From contig CAZYAV010000021.1 of the NCBI GenBank assembly GCA_964645785.1, forward strand, positions 1-44,812: a stretch of 44,812 nt of DNA, given 5' to 3'. The position numbers and the translations under genes were made by a program. Below are positions 31,765 through 40,030 of the stretch, one piece after another (the stretch's first letter is position 1; each line of letters opens with the position of its first letter). The notes beneath the pieces are model-generated. The model had not been told where the DNA came from. It ran no database searches and saw nothing but the letters and a program-made list of their open reading frames with translations. The DNA is from CALWZE01 sp964645785. Lineage in GTDB: Bacteria; Bacillota; Clostridia; Oscillospirales; Ruminococcaceae.

Positions 31765-33121
31765 ATTCTCTGCTGGTGTCCAGCACGGTAAACCGGGTCA
31801 GCTTGCCGTCCCAGTGCATGTCGATGCGGGTAGTCTCGCCGTGCCGGTTTTTGGCCACAATCAGCGAAACCTCGTGGATTTCCTCCATATCCACCTCGTT
31901 GGGATCCCCCTCCCGGTGCAGGAAAAGCACAATATCCGCGTCCTGCTCGATCGAGCCGGAATCCCGCAGGTCGGAGAGCTTCGGCCGCCGCTGCTGCTTT
32001 TCATTGTCCCGACTGAGCTGGGACAATAGAATGATCGGCACGTTCAGCTCCTTTGCCATGATTTTGAACGAGCGGGTAATCTCGGAAATCTCGTTGACCC
32101 GGGACTCGATGCGCCGGCTGCCGCTCATCAGCTGCAAATAGTCGATCACCACAAGGCCGAGGTTTTTGATCCGGCGGCATTTGGACTTGATTTCCGCCAC
32201 CGAAATGCCGCTTGTGTCGTCGATGAACACCTGCGTTTTGGACAGGCGGCTGGTCGCCTCGGCGATGCTGCCCCACTGCTCGTTCTGCACCTCTCCGGTG
32301 CGGAACACCTGGGATTCCACCCCCGAAATGCTGCTGAGCATCCGCTGCACCAGCTGCTGCTTGGTCATCTCAAGCGAAAAAACCGCAACCCCAAGGTCGG
32401 GGCGTTTTGCCGTGAGGTTGGTGACGATGTTGAGTGCAAAGCTCGTTTTGCCGACGCCCGGGCGCGCCGCCAGAATAATCAGGTCGGATCGGTTCAGGCC
32501 GGTCAGCACCCGGTCGAGGATCGGGTAACCGGTCGGCAATCCGAGATATTTTTCCCGGTCGGGGCCGGACATCTTGTTGAGTGTGTCGATCACGTCCATC
32601 AAGACCGAGTCGATCTTCCACATCTCGGCGCTGTCCCTGCCGCCGCGAATCTCAAAAATTTTCTGCTCCGCAAAGTCGAGCAGAGTGCCCGCCGTCTCCT
32701 GCCCGTCCGCGGAATTGTCGATGACCTCCTTGCACGCCTTAATCAGGGTGCGGGTCAGGTATTTTTCATAGATAATCTCGGCATAGGCGGGCACGTTGGA
32801 GATGGCCGGCACGGTTTCGGTAAGGTTGTACAGATAGACCTTCGCCTCTTCCTCGGACGGAAAGACGCCCGCCGCGTTGACCGCGTCGAGCACCGTGACA
32901 AAATCGACCGGCTTTGCCGTGCTGCTGAGCAGCAGAATCTCGCTGAAAATGGCCGCGTTCTGTTTTGAATAAAAATACTCCGGCAGCAGCCTGCCGCCGA
33001 TCTCGTCGACCACCCCGCTGTCGATGAGCACTGCGCCGATGAGCGCCTGCTCCGCCTCGATGTTATAGGGGAGGTTGATGCCCATCGCCTCCAAGGAAAT
33101 GCCGTATCTGTCGTCCGCCAT
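31757..33121 (-). CDS. dnaB: Replicative DNA helicase DnaB
   Basis: This is the hexameric 5'-3' helicase of the fork (called DnaC in Bacillus). The 454 aa comprise the N-terminal primase-interacting domain (NIEAEQALIGAVLID near 20-34), a linker, and a RecA-like domain. That domain has Walker A ARPGVGKTS (219-227), Walker B VVIDYLQLM and the arginine-finger region SQLSRDNEKQQRRPKLSDLRD, split by the family motif LSQLSR. GGAGG lies about 11 nt before ATG 33121. It follows rplI by 26 nt, the standard Firmicute order. The loader encoded at 14719-15702 is its likely partner. Confidence 0.98.
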   Translation of the reverse strand: MADDRYGISLEAMGINLPYNIEAEQALIGAVLIDSGVVDEIGGRLLPEYFYSKQNAAIFSEILLLSSTAKPVDFVTVLDAVNAAGVFPSEEEAKVYLYNLTETVPAISNVPAYAEIIYEKYLTRTLIKACKEVIDNSADGQETAGTLLDFAEQKIFEIRGGRDSAEMWKIDSVLMDVIDTLNKMSGPDREKYLGLPTGYPILDRVLTGLNRSDLIILAARPGVGKTSFALNIVTNLTAKRPDLGVAVFSLEMTKQQLVQRMLSSISGVESQVFRTGEVQNEQWGSIAEATSRLSKTQVFIDDTSGISVAEIKSKCRRIKNLGLVVIDYLQLMSGSRRIESRVNEISEITRSFKIMAKELNVPIILLSQLSRDNEKQQRRPKLSDLRDSGSIEQDADIVLFLHREGDPNEVDMEEIHEVSLIVAKNRHGETTRIDMHWDGKLTRFTVLDTSREYD

Positions 33122-33147
33122 GGGTGGCCTTGCCTCCGATCAATCCG

Positions 33148-33594
33148 TTACTCGCTGATTACCTCAACGACAATCTGCGCGGCGACGCCCGCGTAAATCT
33201 TCACCGGGACGTTGTAGGTACCGAACGCCTTGATGTCCCGCTCCAGGTTGATTTTCCGCTTGTCCACGTCGCAGCCGCTCGTTTTTTTGATTTCGGCGGC
33301 GATCTCCCGCGCGGTGACCGAGCCGAACAGGCGGTCACCGCTGCCGGCCTTGGCGCGGATCACATAGGTTTTGCCGTCGATTTGGGCGGCGAGGGTGCGC
33401 GCGTTGTCCAGCTCGACCTGCCTGTGGTGCTCCTTCGCCTCCGCCTTGGTGTTCACCTCGTTGATTGCGCTGTTTGTCGCGGGGATTGCCAGCTTGCGCG
33501 CCAGCAGGTAATTGCGGCCGTATCCGTCCGAAACCTCAACCAGCTCGTCCTTTTTGCCCGTCCCCTTGATATCCTGCAAAAGCACAACTTTCAT
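33148..33594 (-). CDS. rplI: 50S ribosomal protein L9
   Basis: L9 bridges ribosomes through its long central helix. The 148-aa protein is full length. The N-terminal rRNA-binding domain has MKVVLLQDIKGTGKKDELV and the signature GYGRNYLLARKLAIPAT. A connecting helix follows, then the C-terminal domain with GDRLFGSVTAREIA. Its start overlaps the gdpP stop as ATGA. Confidence 0.98.
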   Translation of the reverse strand: MKVVLLQDIKGTGKKDELVEVSDGYGRNYLLARKLAIPATNSAINEVNTKAEAKEHHRQVELDNARTLAAQIDGKTYVIRAKAGSGDRLFGSVTAREIAAEIKKTSGCDVDKRKINLERDIKAFGTYNVPVKIYAGVAAQIVVEVISE

Positions 33595-35594
33595 TGTTTT
33601 CCATTCCCTTTCGATTGATTGGTTCCGTTTTTATCCAGATAATTGTCGATTGCCTCGCAGATCAGCTTTTTGACCGTGTCGAGATCCGCGTCGTCAATCT
33701 GCACGCCCGCCATGGTCTGGTGGCCGCCGCCGCCCAGATGCTCCATAATCAGCTGCACGTTGTACGCGCCCAGCGACCGGGAGGAGATGTGCACCCGGTT
33801 CTGGAACTTGACCGCGACAATCGACGCGCTGATGCCCTCGATATTGAGCAGCTCGTCCGCCGCCTGCGGAATCACCACCCGCATGGTCTCGGGCAGGTTG
33901 TCCGAGACGATGACCGCGCAGCCGCGGTACAGCTCGGCCGAGGAGACAAGCTCCGCCTTATGCTGGTAGGTGGCAAGGTCAGTTGAGAACATCATCTTCG
34001 CCTCGGTCGGCGACGCGCCCAGGCTGCGCAGATAGGAGGCCGCCTCAAAGGTGCGCACCCCCGTGCGCACCGAATAGTCGCGGGAATCCAGCATAATCCC
34101 GGCCAGCATCCCCTCCGCCTCCAGGCTGGTGGGCTTGTTGTCCGACGTCTCCATATGCTGCAGCAGCTCCGCGACCAGCTCGCAGCAGGAGCTGGCGTAC
34201 GGCTCGTGATAGGTGAGCACCGCGCCCTCGATAAAGCCGACCATCTTGCGGTGGTGGTCGATAATCACAAGATTATCGGTCATGGTCAGCAGCTCGGCGC
34301 TTTCCACCAGCGAGGGGATGTGACAGTCCACCACGACAAGCAGGGTGTTTTTGCCCACGTGATCCGCCGCCTCCAGCGGGCTTAGGAACAGGTTGCCGCA
34401 GCCGGCCGCAACCAGCTTGTCGTACAGCGGGCGCGCCATGGTCGTTTTGCTGTCGATGACGATGTGCGCGCTGCTGCCGCAGATTTTGGCCGCACGCGCA
34501 ATGCCGACCGCCGAGCCGACCGAGTCGAGGTCGGACAGCTTGTGCCCCATGACAACCACATTGTCGGACACATGGATAAGGTCGCTGAGCGCCGAGGCGA
34601 TAATCCGCGACTTTACCTTGTTGCGCTTTTCAATCGCGCGGTTGGTGCCGCCGTAAAACTCATAGCCGTTCTGGGTCTTGATTGCGGCCTGGTCGCCGCC
34701 GCGGCCAAGCGCCATATCCAGCGCCTGATGCGCCAGGATATAGTTTTCATACATGCTCTTTGCGCCGCGGCCGACCCCGATGGACATGGTGAGCGGGACG
34801 GAATCGGTCTGGATGGCGCGCACCGTGTCCAGGATGGAGAACCGCTTGTCGATGATTTTCTGGATGTGCTGCTCCTCGATGATGGCGACATAGTTGCGGG
34901 TGGTGGTGCGCACAAAGATGCCGTTGGTGGTGTTGATGAAATCCTCCATCGCGCGGTAGACCTCGGACAGCAGCTCGGCGCGCTCGCTCTCCTTAATCTC
35001 GCTCGCCAACTCGTCGTAGCTGTCCACCGTGAACATCAGGATAGACGGCCGGGTGCGCTTGAACTGCTGCGATTCATTGAAAAGCACCGTGTCGTTGACA
35101 AAAAAGGTGACATACAGCGCGTCCGCGTCGCTCTGCGGCTCGGACGCGGTGCAGAACACCAGATAGTGCTCGCCGCCGATCTCGTATTCCCCGCCGCCGG
35201 GCTGCGCGCAGGCGTCCAGGTCAAAATCGGGCACCAGCCGGGCAAAGTCCTCAAGATAATAGTCCTTGCCATGCAGCAGCGCGGCGCGGAAGCTGTCGTT
35301 ATACCACAGCACGCTCCTGTTCCAGTCGGTCACAAGCACCGGCAGGCTGATTGTGCTGAGCACCGTCTGCTGGGTTTTGCTCATCCCCGAGCCGATGCCG
35401 GTAATCAGGGTTGCCAGGCTTTTGCGGATCTGGATAATCCGCACCGTAAACAGCAGCACCACCGCGATGGTCAGGCAAAGCACAACAATAAACATGTTGA
35501 TGTTGACAAAGAACATCGCGACGGTCAGCGTCAAAAAGCACAGGGCAAGAATGCACCAGGCAATCTCCATTGTGACACTACGCTTAAATTTCAT
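33591..35594 (-). CDS. gdpP: GdpP-type c-di-AMP phosphodiesterase (DHH-DHHA1)
   Basis: GdpP hydrolyses the second messenger c-di-AMP and so affects cell-wall and osmotic balance. The 667-aa protein has two N-terminal membrane helices (about 9-28 and 33-52). A PAS-like domain (about 75-165) and a degenerate GGDEF domain (about 180-300, without a GGDEF motif) follow. The DHH domain has GHKLSDLDSVGSAVG (350-364), VVDCHIPS and IDHHRK. The DHHA1 domain contains GGGGHQTMAG. All expected metal-ligand motifs are present, so it should be active. The ribosome site before ATG 35594 is weak. It lies between rnj and rplI; gdpP-rplI-dnaB is a conserved string. Confidence 0.96.
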   Translation of the reverse strand: MKFKRSVTMEIAWCILALCFLTLTVAMFFVNINMFIVVLCLTIAVVLLFTVRIIQIRKSLATLITGIGSGMSKTQQTVLSTISLPVLVTDWNRSVLWYNDSFRAALLHGKDYYLEDFARLVPDFDLDACAQPGGGEYEIGGEHYLVFCTASEPQSDADALYVTFFVNDTVLFNESQQFKRTRPSILMFTVDSYDELASEIKESERAELLSEVYRAMEDFINTTNGIFVRTTTRNYVAIIEEQHIQKIIDKRFSILDTVRAIQTDSVPLTMSIGVGRGAKSMYENYILAHQALDMALGRGGDQAAIKTQNGYEFYGGTNRAIEKRNKVKSRIIASALSDLIHVSDNVVVMGHKLSDLDSVGSAVGIARAAKICGSSAHIVIDSKTTMARPLYDKLVAAGCGNLFLSPLEAADHVGKNTLLVVVDCHIPSLVESAELLTMTDNLVIIDHHRKMVGFIEGAVLTYHEPYASSCCELVAELLQHMETSDNKPTSLEAEGMLAGIMLDSRDYSVRTGVRTFEAASYLRSLGASPTEAKMMFSTDLATYQHKAELVSSAELYRGCAVIVSDNLPETMRVVIPQAADELLNIEGISASIVAVKFQNRVHISSRSLGAYNVQLIMEHLGGGGHQTMAGVQIDDADLDTVKKLICEAIDNYLDKNGTNQSKGNGKQ

Positions 35595-35632
35595 GAGCTT
35601 TTACCGTTTCAGGATTCCCTTGCGTCCGAGTT

Positions 35633-37606
35633 TCACAGTTCCATGATGACGGGCAGAATCATCGGGCTGCGCTTTGTGCGCTGGTACATCAGCTGCCCCA
35701 GCTCCTCGCGCAGGCGCACCAGCTGGTCGCCCTTGCCGTATTTCCCCTTTGCAAACGACTGTTCGAGAATATGCACCACCAGCGCGCGCGCCTCCTCCAG
35801 CAGTTCCTCGGATTCCTTGACATAGACAAACCCGCGGGAGATGATGTCCGGCCCCGAGATGATGTCGTTCGCGTCCGCGTCCACCGTGCACACCACCACG
35901 AGCAGGCCGTCCTGCGCAAGGTGCTTGCGGTCCCGCAGCACCACGCTGCCGACGTCCCCGACGCCGAGCCCGTCCACAAACACCCGGCCGGACGGCACGC
36001 TGCCGCCGAGCTTCATGGTGGTTTTGGTGAATTCGATCACCTGGCCGACCTCGGGCAACAGGATGTTCTGCTGCAAGACGCCGACCGAGCGCGCGGTGGC
36101 CGCGTGCTTGACAAGGTGCTTGTACTCCCCGTGAACCGGCACGAAGAAGCGCGGCTTGGTCAGCTGAAGGATCAGCTTCTGCTCGTCCTGGCAGGCGTGG
36201 CCGGAGGCGTGGGTCTCGTACATGCTCTCGTACACCACCTCGCTGCCCAGCTTCATGAGCGCGTTGATGACCCGGGTGACCGTTTTTTCGTTGCCCGGGA
36301 TCGGGGTGGCCGAGATGATAATCACGTCCTCGCTCGAAATCTGCACCTGCTTGTGCTGGCCGGACGCCATGCGCGTCAGCGCCGAGAGCGGCTCGCCCTG
36401 GCTGCCGGTGGTGATGATGATGAGGTCGCTTGGGCGGTAGCGCCGGATCTCGTCGATGCCGACGAGGATGCCGTCGTCAAAGTTGAGATAGCCCAGCTCC
36501 TGCGCGATGCGGGTGTAGTTTTCCATACTGCGCCCCGAAAGCGCGATTTTGCGGCCGTGCCGCTTGGCGAGATCCATAATCTGCTGCACCCGGCGGATGT
36601 TGGACGCAAAGGTTGCGATAATCAGCCGCTTGTTCTGCGCGCGGGAGAACAGCTTTTCCAGCGACTCGCCCACCTTGCTCTCGGTCAGGCTGTGGCCGGG
36701 GCGCTCGGAGTTGGTCGAGTCGGACAGCAGCGCAAGCACCCCCTCACTGCCCAGCTGGCCGAACCGCGTCAGGTCGATTGTCTCGTCCGACACGGGGGTG
36801 TAGTCCACCTTGAAGTCGCCGGTCTGCACCACGGTGCCGGCCGGGGTCTTGATCGCGTAGGCGACCGCGTCCGGGATCGAGTGGTTGACCCGGATTGCCT
36901 CGGCGCTCATGCAGCCCAGCTTGATTGTCTGCCCCGCGCGGATGACGTGCAGCTGCGGCTTGTGGGGCAGCTTGTGCTCCATCAGCTTCGCCTCGATGAG
37001 GCCGATTGTCAGCTTGGTCGCGTAAATCGGCACGTTGATCTGCTTGAGCAGATAGGGAATGGCGCCGATGTGATCCTCGTGCCCGTGGGTGATGAGCAGG
37101 CCGCGGATGCGATCCTTTGTCTCCAGCAGATAGGAAAAGTCGGGGATGACGATGTCGACGCCGAACATCTCCTCATCCGGGAAGCTCAGCCCGCAGTCGA
37201 CGATAAAGCTGTCCTGCCCGCACTCGTACACCGTGATGTTCTTTCCGATCTCCCCGAGGCCGCCCAGCGGGATAATCCGCAGCGTGCCGTTTTTGGGGGA
37301 TTTCAGGCTGGCGCGGGGCGTGCCGGCTGTCTTTGCGGGCTGCGCGTTCTTTTTGGCGGGCTGCCTGCCTGCGCCGCGCTTGGGCTGGTTCTTGCTCTCC
37401 GCCTTCTTCACCGTTTTGACGGCGGCCTTGCGCCCCGACGCCTGCGGCTTGCGCGCCGCCTGTTTGTCCGCCTGGCCGCCCTCCCGGCGTTTGGCGGGCT
37501 GCTTTGCGCGCCGCTGCCCGGATTTCTGCGCGGCCGTCTTTTCCGCGCGCTTTGACAGCTCCTCCGGGTCAATTTTTCCGTACAGTATTTTTTGATCCTG
37601 TTCCAA
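35633..37606 (-). CDS. rnj: Ribonuclease J with a long basic N-terminal extension
   Basis: RNase J is a metallo-beta-lactamase nuclease with 5'-exo and endo activity in mRNA decay and rRNA maturation. The 657-aa protein has a Lys/Arg/Ala/Gln-rich extension of about 105 residues before the fold begins at LRIIPLGGLGEIGKN. Metal motif HGHEDHIG is at 174-181. GDFKVDY, SDSTNSERPGHS and the beta-CASP motifs (ALSGRSMENY, TTGSQGEP, HASGHA, PVHGEYKHL) follow. A C-terminal domain closes the protein. The start is TTG 37606 with GGAGGG 5 nt upstream. It heads the seven-gene operon down to ftsH, behind a leader with a terminator-like hairpin. Confidence 0.96.
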   Translation of the reverse strand: MEQDQKILYGKIDPEELSKRAEKTAAQKSGQRRAKQPAKRREGGQADKQAARKPQASGRKAAVKTVKKAESKNQPKRGAGRQPAKKNAQPAKTAGTPRASLKSPKNGTLRIIPLGGLGEIGKNITVYECGQDSFIVDCGLSFPDEEMFGVDIVIPDFSYLLETKDRIRGLLITHGHEDHIGAIPYLLKQINVPIYATKLTIGLIEAKLMEHKLPHKPQLHVIRAGQTIKLGCMSAEAIRVNHSIPDAVAYAIKTPAGTVVQTGDFKVDYTPVSDETIDLTRFGQLGSEGVLALLSDSTNSERPGHSLTESKVGESLEKLFSRAQNKRLIIATFASNIRRVQQIMDLAKRHGRKIALSGRSMENYTRIAQELGYLNFDDGILVGIDEIRRYRPSDLIIITTGSQGEPLSALTRMASGQHKQVQISSEDVIIISATPIPGNEKTVTRVINALMKLGSEVVYESMYETHASGHACQDEQKLILQLTKPRFFVPVHGEYKHLVKHAATARSVGVLQQNILLPEVGQVIEFTKTTMKLGGSVPSGRVFVDGLGVGDVGSVVLRDRKHLAQDGLLVVVCTVDADANDIISGPDIISRGFVYVKESEELLEEARALVVHILEQSFAKGKYGKGDQLVRLREELGQLMYQRTKRSPMILPVIMEL

Positions 37607-37647
37607 GTATACCCTCCATAAAATTTGAATGGGAACAACTCACACAA

Positions 37648-37671
37648 GACCCAGCCCCGCGTGGGTGGGTC
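37648..37671 (-). promoter_or_regulatory. rnj: Second hairpin in the rnj leader
   Basis: GACCCA and TGGGTC arms (6 bp, perfect) enclose 12 nt with further C/G pairing. It lies between the terminator-like hairpin and the ribosome binding site, about 40 nt before the start codon. Confidence 0.45.
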
Positions 37672-37704
37672 GAATTGCGGATATGTTTCCCGGGCAAAAA
37701 TATC

Positions 37705-37724
37705 AAAAAAGCGGCTTTTGCCGC
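37705..37724 (-). terminator. rnj: Terminator-like hairpin in the rnj leader
   Basis: Read on the minus strand: GCGGC-AAAA-GCCGC followed by TTTTTT. It begins about 30 nt after the predicted transcription start and about 100 nt before the start codon. The stem has only five G-C pairs, so termination would be partial. Its place between promoter and gene suggests attenuation. Confidence 0.6.
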
Positions 37725-37761
37725 CAATGCACAAATTCACAGGCCGTGCTCAATTCTATTT

Positions 37762-37790
37762 AATATAACATTTAATTGCGCACAAGTCAA
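37762..37790 (-). promoter_or_regulatory. rnj: Sigma-A promoter of the rnj-ftsH operon
   Basis: On the minus strand TTGACT (37790-37785) and TATATT (37767-37762) are 17 bp apart. Predicted start is near 37755, giving a leader of about 150 nt. Confidence 0.8.
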
Positions 37791-37816
37791 TTTTTCCCGT
37801 TTCTTTCTTCTGGCGG

Positions 37817-37845
37817 TTGAGAAAAGGACGATCCGAGAATATAAT
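37817..37845 (+). promoter_or_regulatory. Sigma-A promoter toward rnhA
   Basis: TTGAGA (37817-37822) and a perfect TATAAT (37840-37845) are 17 bp apart. Predicted start is near 37852. It is back to back with the rnj promoter, with 26 bp between the two -35 boxes. Confidence 0.8.
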
Positions 37846-37852
37846 AGGGAAA

Positions 37853-38098
37853 AGGCGCGCCCTGCTTGAACCGTGCGGGCGCACCTGCGCTGTTTCCTGC
37901 CCCAGACGGCGGGATGGCCGCGCAAAGGCCGCCGCTTTGCCGCTTTGCCGGGTCATGCCCGGCGGCTCCTCAGCAAAGCGTGCGATGGGGGCGGGCTGCC
38001 GCTACGGCCGCCCTGCATCCCGCCCCGGCCTGGGCTTCCCCGCTGCGGGTCGGTTTATCATCTTTAAATTTGATTCAGTATCAGTTTATCGAGGCGTT
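37853..38098 (+). other. Long GC-rich leader or separate small RNA before rnhA
   Basis: About 245 nt lie between a strong promoter and the rnhA start. The stretch is GC-rich with many short inverted segments, such as GCCGGG/CCCGGC around 37947-37965. It contains no good small gene. I do not recognise a riboswitch, SRP RNA, 6S RNA or tmRNA. No T-tract terminator is visible before rnhA, so it is probably a long leader. Confidence 0.4.
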
Positions 38099-38539
38099 AT
38101 GAAAAAACAGGTCGAATTATATGCGGACGGCGCGTGCTCCGGCAACCCGGGTCCCGGCGGCTGGGGCGCCATCCTGCGGTACGGCGAGCGGGAGCGGGCG
38201 CTTTCCGGCTATGAGGCGCAGACCACCAACAACCGCATGGAGCTGACCGCCGTCATCACCGGGCTGGAAGCCCTGAAGGAGCCCTGCGCCGTCACGGTTT
38301 ACAGCGATTCCCGCTATGTGGTGGACAGCGTGCAGAAGGGCTGGCTCGCCGCCTGGCAGCGCAACGGCTGGCGAAACGCGCAGAAAAAGACGCCGCCCAA
38401 CCTCGAGCTCTGGCAGCGGCTGCTGCCGCAGCTTGCGCGGCACGAGGTCACCTTTGTGTGGATACGGGGGCACGCCGGGCACCCGTACAACGAGCGCTGC
38501 GACCGCATGGCCGTGCAGGAATATCTGAGCCGGCAGTAA
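38099..38539 (+). CDS. rnhA: Ribonuclease HI
   Basis: RNase HI cuts the RNA strand of RNA-DNA hybrids. The 146-aa protein has all four catalytic positions: Asp in YADGACSGNPGPGGW, Glu in NNRMELTAVI, Asp in VYSDSRYVVD, and the C-terminal Asp in NERCDRMA, with the catalytic-loop His in RGHAGHPYN. The basic handle region QRNGWRNAQKK is also present, so this is the E. coli-like type. I start at ATG 38099, where the protein begins MKKQVELYADG; the frame is open upstream but unlike the family. GAGG lies 5 nt before the ATG. It is a single-gene unit. Confidence 0.97.
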   Translation: MKKQVELYADGACSGNPGPGGWGAILRYGERERALSGYEAQTTNNRMELTAVITGLEALKEPCAVTVYSDSRYVVDSVQKGWLAAWQRNGWRNAQKKTPPNLELWQRLLPQLARHEVTFVWIRGHAGHPYNERCDRMAVQEYLSRQ

Positions 38540-38617
38540 GCCACCCGCCCTGCATGATTTAGGGCAGGTTCACCAGCCCCGCAATTTGCAGCTTAAGCCG
38601 GGCGGAAGCCGGGCTCT

Positions 38618-38635
38618 CCCCCCCCCCCAAAAAAA
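38618..38635. repeat. Homopolymer run C11-A7
   Basis: Eleven C residues are followed by seven A residues in noncoding DNA. Such runs are prone to slippage and to sequencing error. Confidence 0.8.
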
Positions 38636-38940
38636 CGGCGTATGTTTAACGGCCTGTGCGGCGGTTTCTTACTTGTCGAGAAGCCGGGATCTTCCTTTTT
38701 TCGCGCGGCTCTCGCCCCCGTTCCGGCAGCCGCGCAGAAGAGCGGCCGGAAGATTCTGCGCATTCAGGACGCACCCGGCTCTTCCCCACCGGGGCTTTTA
38801 TCCGCGCGGTCAATTCTTCCGGCAAAAAGCCAGAACCGGGCTGCTTGCCGTTTCGGCCTCCGGCACCAATTCTGTTTTTATCAAGGAGCGCCGGCGGTTA
38901 TATTCTCCGGCTGCCCGGTTGTTTTGGTCAGCAAATATTT

Positions 38941-38972
38941 CGGGCGGCGGCTCTGCGTTGAGCCGCCGCCCG
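38941..38972 (-). terminator. mnmA: Hairpin at the end of the nifS-nifU-mnmA operon
   Basis: A 13-bp perfect stem (CGGGCGGCGGCTC / GAGCCGCCGCCCG) with a 6-nt loop starts 11 nt past the mnmA stop. On the minus strand it is followed by AAATATTT, a poor T tract. The plus strand has ATTTTCCATTTTT, so it may also block transcription from the rnhA side. Confidence 0.6.
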
Positions 38973-38983
38973 ATTTTCCATTT

Positions 38984-40030
38984 TTAAGGGAGAATCACAC
39001 CGCCGCCCACCAAATAGTCCCCGCTGTAAAACACGGCGGCCTGTCCGGGCGCGGGCGCGCGCACCGGGTCGTCGAACAGGACGCGGACACGGTCTTTCTC
39101 CTGCGTGCAGACCAGCTTGCAGGGCGCAGGACGCGCCGCCGAGCGGATTTTCACCGCGAGCGGCAGCCCCGCCGCCTGCCCAAAAGCAGGATTCCAGCAA
39201 AGCTCCCCCACGGCAATTTCCCGCGTATATTCCTGGCCGGAAAACGCCAGCTGAATGTCCCCGTTTGCGAGAATTTTCTGAATATACACCGGCTTGCCGA
39301 GCGCGACGCCCAGTCCGCGGCGCTGCCCGACCGTGTAATATTCAACCCCCCGGTGCGGCGCGAGCGGCTGTCCATCCGGCGCAAGAAAACGCCCCGATTT
39401 GCCGCTGTAGCCCATTTTGTGGATATACGCGGGATAATCGCCGTCCGGGATAAAACAGATTTCCTGCGAATCCGGCGCCTCGGCGCTTTGCAGCCCGGCC
39501 TTCAGCGCAAGCCGGCGCACCTGCGGCTTTTCCAGCGCGCCGAGCGGCAGCAGCAGCCGCGCCAGCTGCGCGGGGGTGAGGCTGTAGAGCATATAGCTCT
39601 GGTCGCGCGCTGCGCTGAGTGCCCTTTGCAGCACCGGCCGGCCGCCGATGCGCGCCATGCGGGCATAGTGACCCGTCGCGATGCAGGCGCACCCCAGTCT
39701 TTCCGCCGTGTCGCACAGCGCCCGGAACTTGACGTTCGGGTTGCAGACGACGCAGGGGTTGGGGGTCAGCCCCGCGCAGTAGGTCTCACAGAACGGGCGC
39801 ACCACCTGCTCGAGAAAGCGCGCGCGCAGGTCGACCACCTCGAGCGGCAGTCCAAGCGTTTCGCAGACGCTGCGCGCGTCGGACACGCAGCTTTTGCCCG
39901 TGTCCGAAAAGACGAACACGGCGCAGCGAACCGCATATCCCGCCTGCTGGAGCAGCTGCGCGCAGACCGAAGAGTCGACTCCACCGCTCATGGCAACCAA
40001 AACGCCGGGTTTCTCAGATTTGGCAGGCAT
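38984..40030 (-). CDS. mnmA: tRNA-specific 2-thiouridylase MnmA
   Basis: MnmA puts sulfur on U34 of Lys, Glu and Gln tRNAs. The 348-aa protein has the PP-loop SGGVDSS (15-21), the first active Cys in NPCVVCN (Cys96) and the persulfide-accepting Cys in SQEICFIPDG (Cys192). It continues with YYTVGQRRGLG and a C-terminal beta-barrel. I start at ATG 40030, with GAGG 6 nt upstream; this overlaps the end of nifU by 17 nt. It is co-transcribed with a cysteine desulfurase and scaffold. In Firmicutes that use no TusA-E relay, the desulfurase is expected to hand sulfur to MnmA directly. Confidence 0.97.
   Translation of the reverse strand: MPAKSEKPGVLVAMSGGVDSSVCAQLLQQAGYAVRCAVFVFSDTGKSCVSDARSVCETLGLPLEVVDLRARFLEQVVRPFCETYCAGLTPNPCVVCNPNVKFRALCDTAERLGCACIATGHYARMARIGGRPVLQRALSAARDQSYMLYSLTPAQLARLLLPLGALEKPQVRRLALKAGLQSAEAPDSQEICFIPDGDYPAYIHKMGYSGKSGRFLAPDGQPLAPHRGVEYYTVGQRRGLGVALGKPVYIQKILANGDIQLAFSGQEYTREIAVGELCWNPAFGQAAGLPLAVKIRSAARPAPCKLVCTQEKDRVRVLFDDPVRAPAPGQAAVFYSGDYLVGGGVILP

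Larger units (their letters stand above)
38540..38983. other. 444-bp gene-free region between rnhA and mnmA
   Basis: No credible gene is present. It contains a C11-A7 homopolymer run (38618-38635). Several similar short segments (CCGGGCTCTCC, CCGGGATCTTCC, CCCGGCTCTTCC) lie near 38608, 38684 and 38774. A strong hairpin lies next to mnmA. No clear terminator for rnhA is visible; the best hairpin (CCTGC/GCAGG near 38554) has no T tract. Confidence 0.55.

Noticed and set aside
37853..38098. Possible SRP RNA, 6S RNA or tmRNA upstream of rnhA
   Set aside because: None of the conserved blocks of these RNAs could be found by eye.
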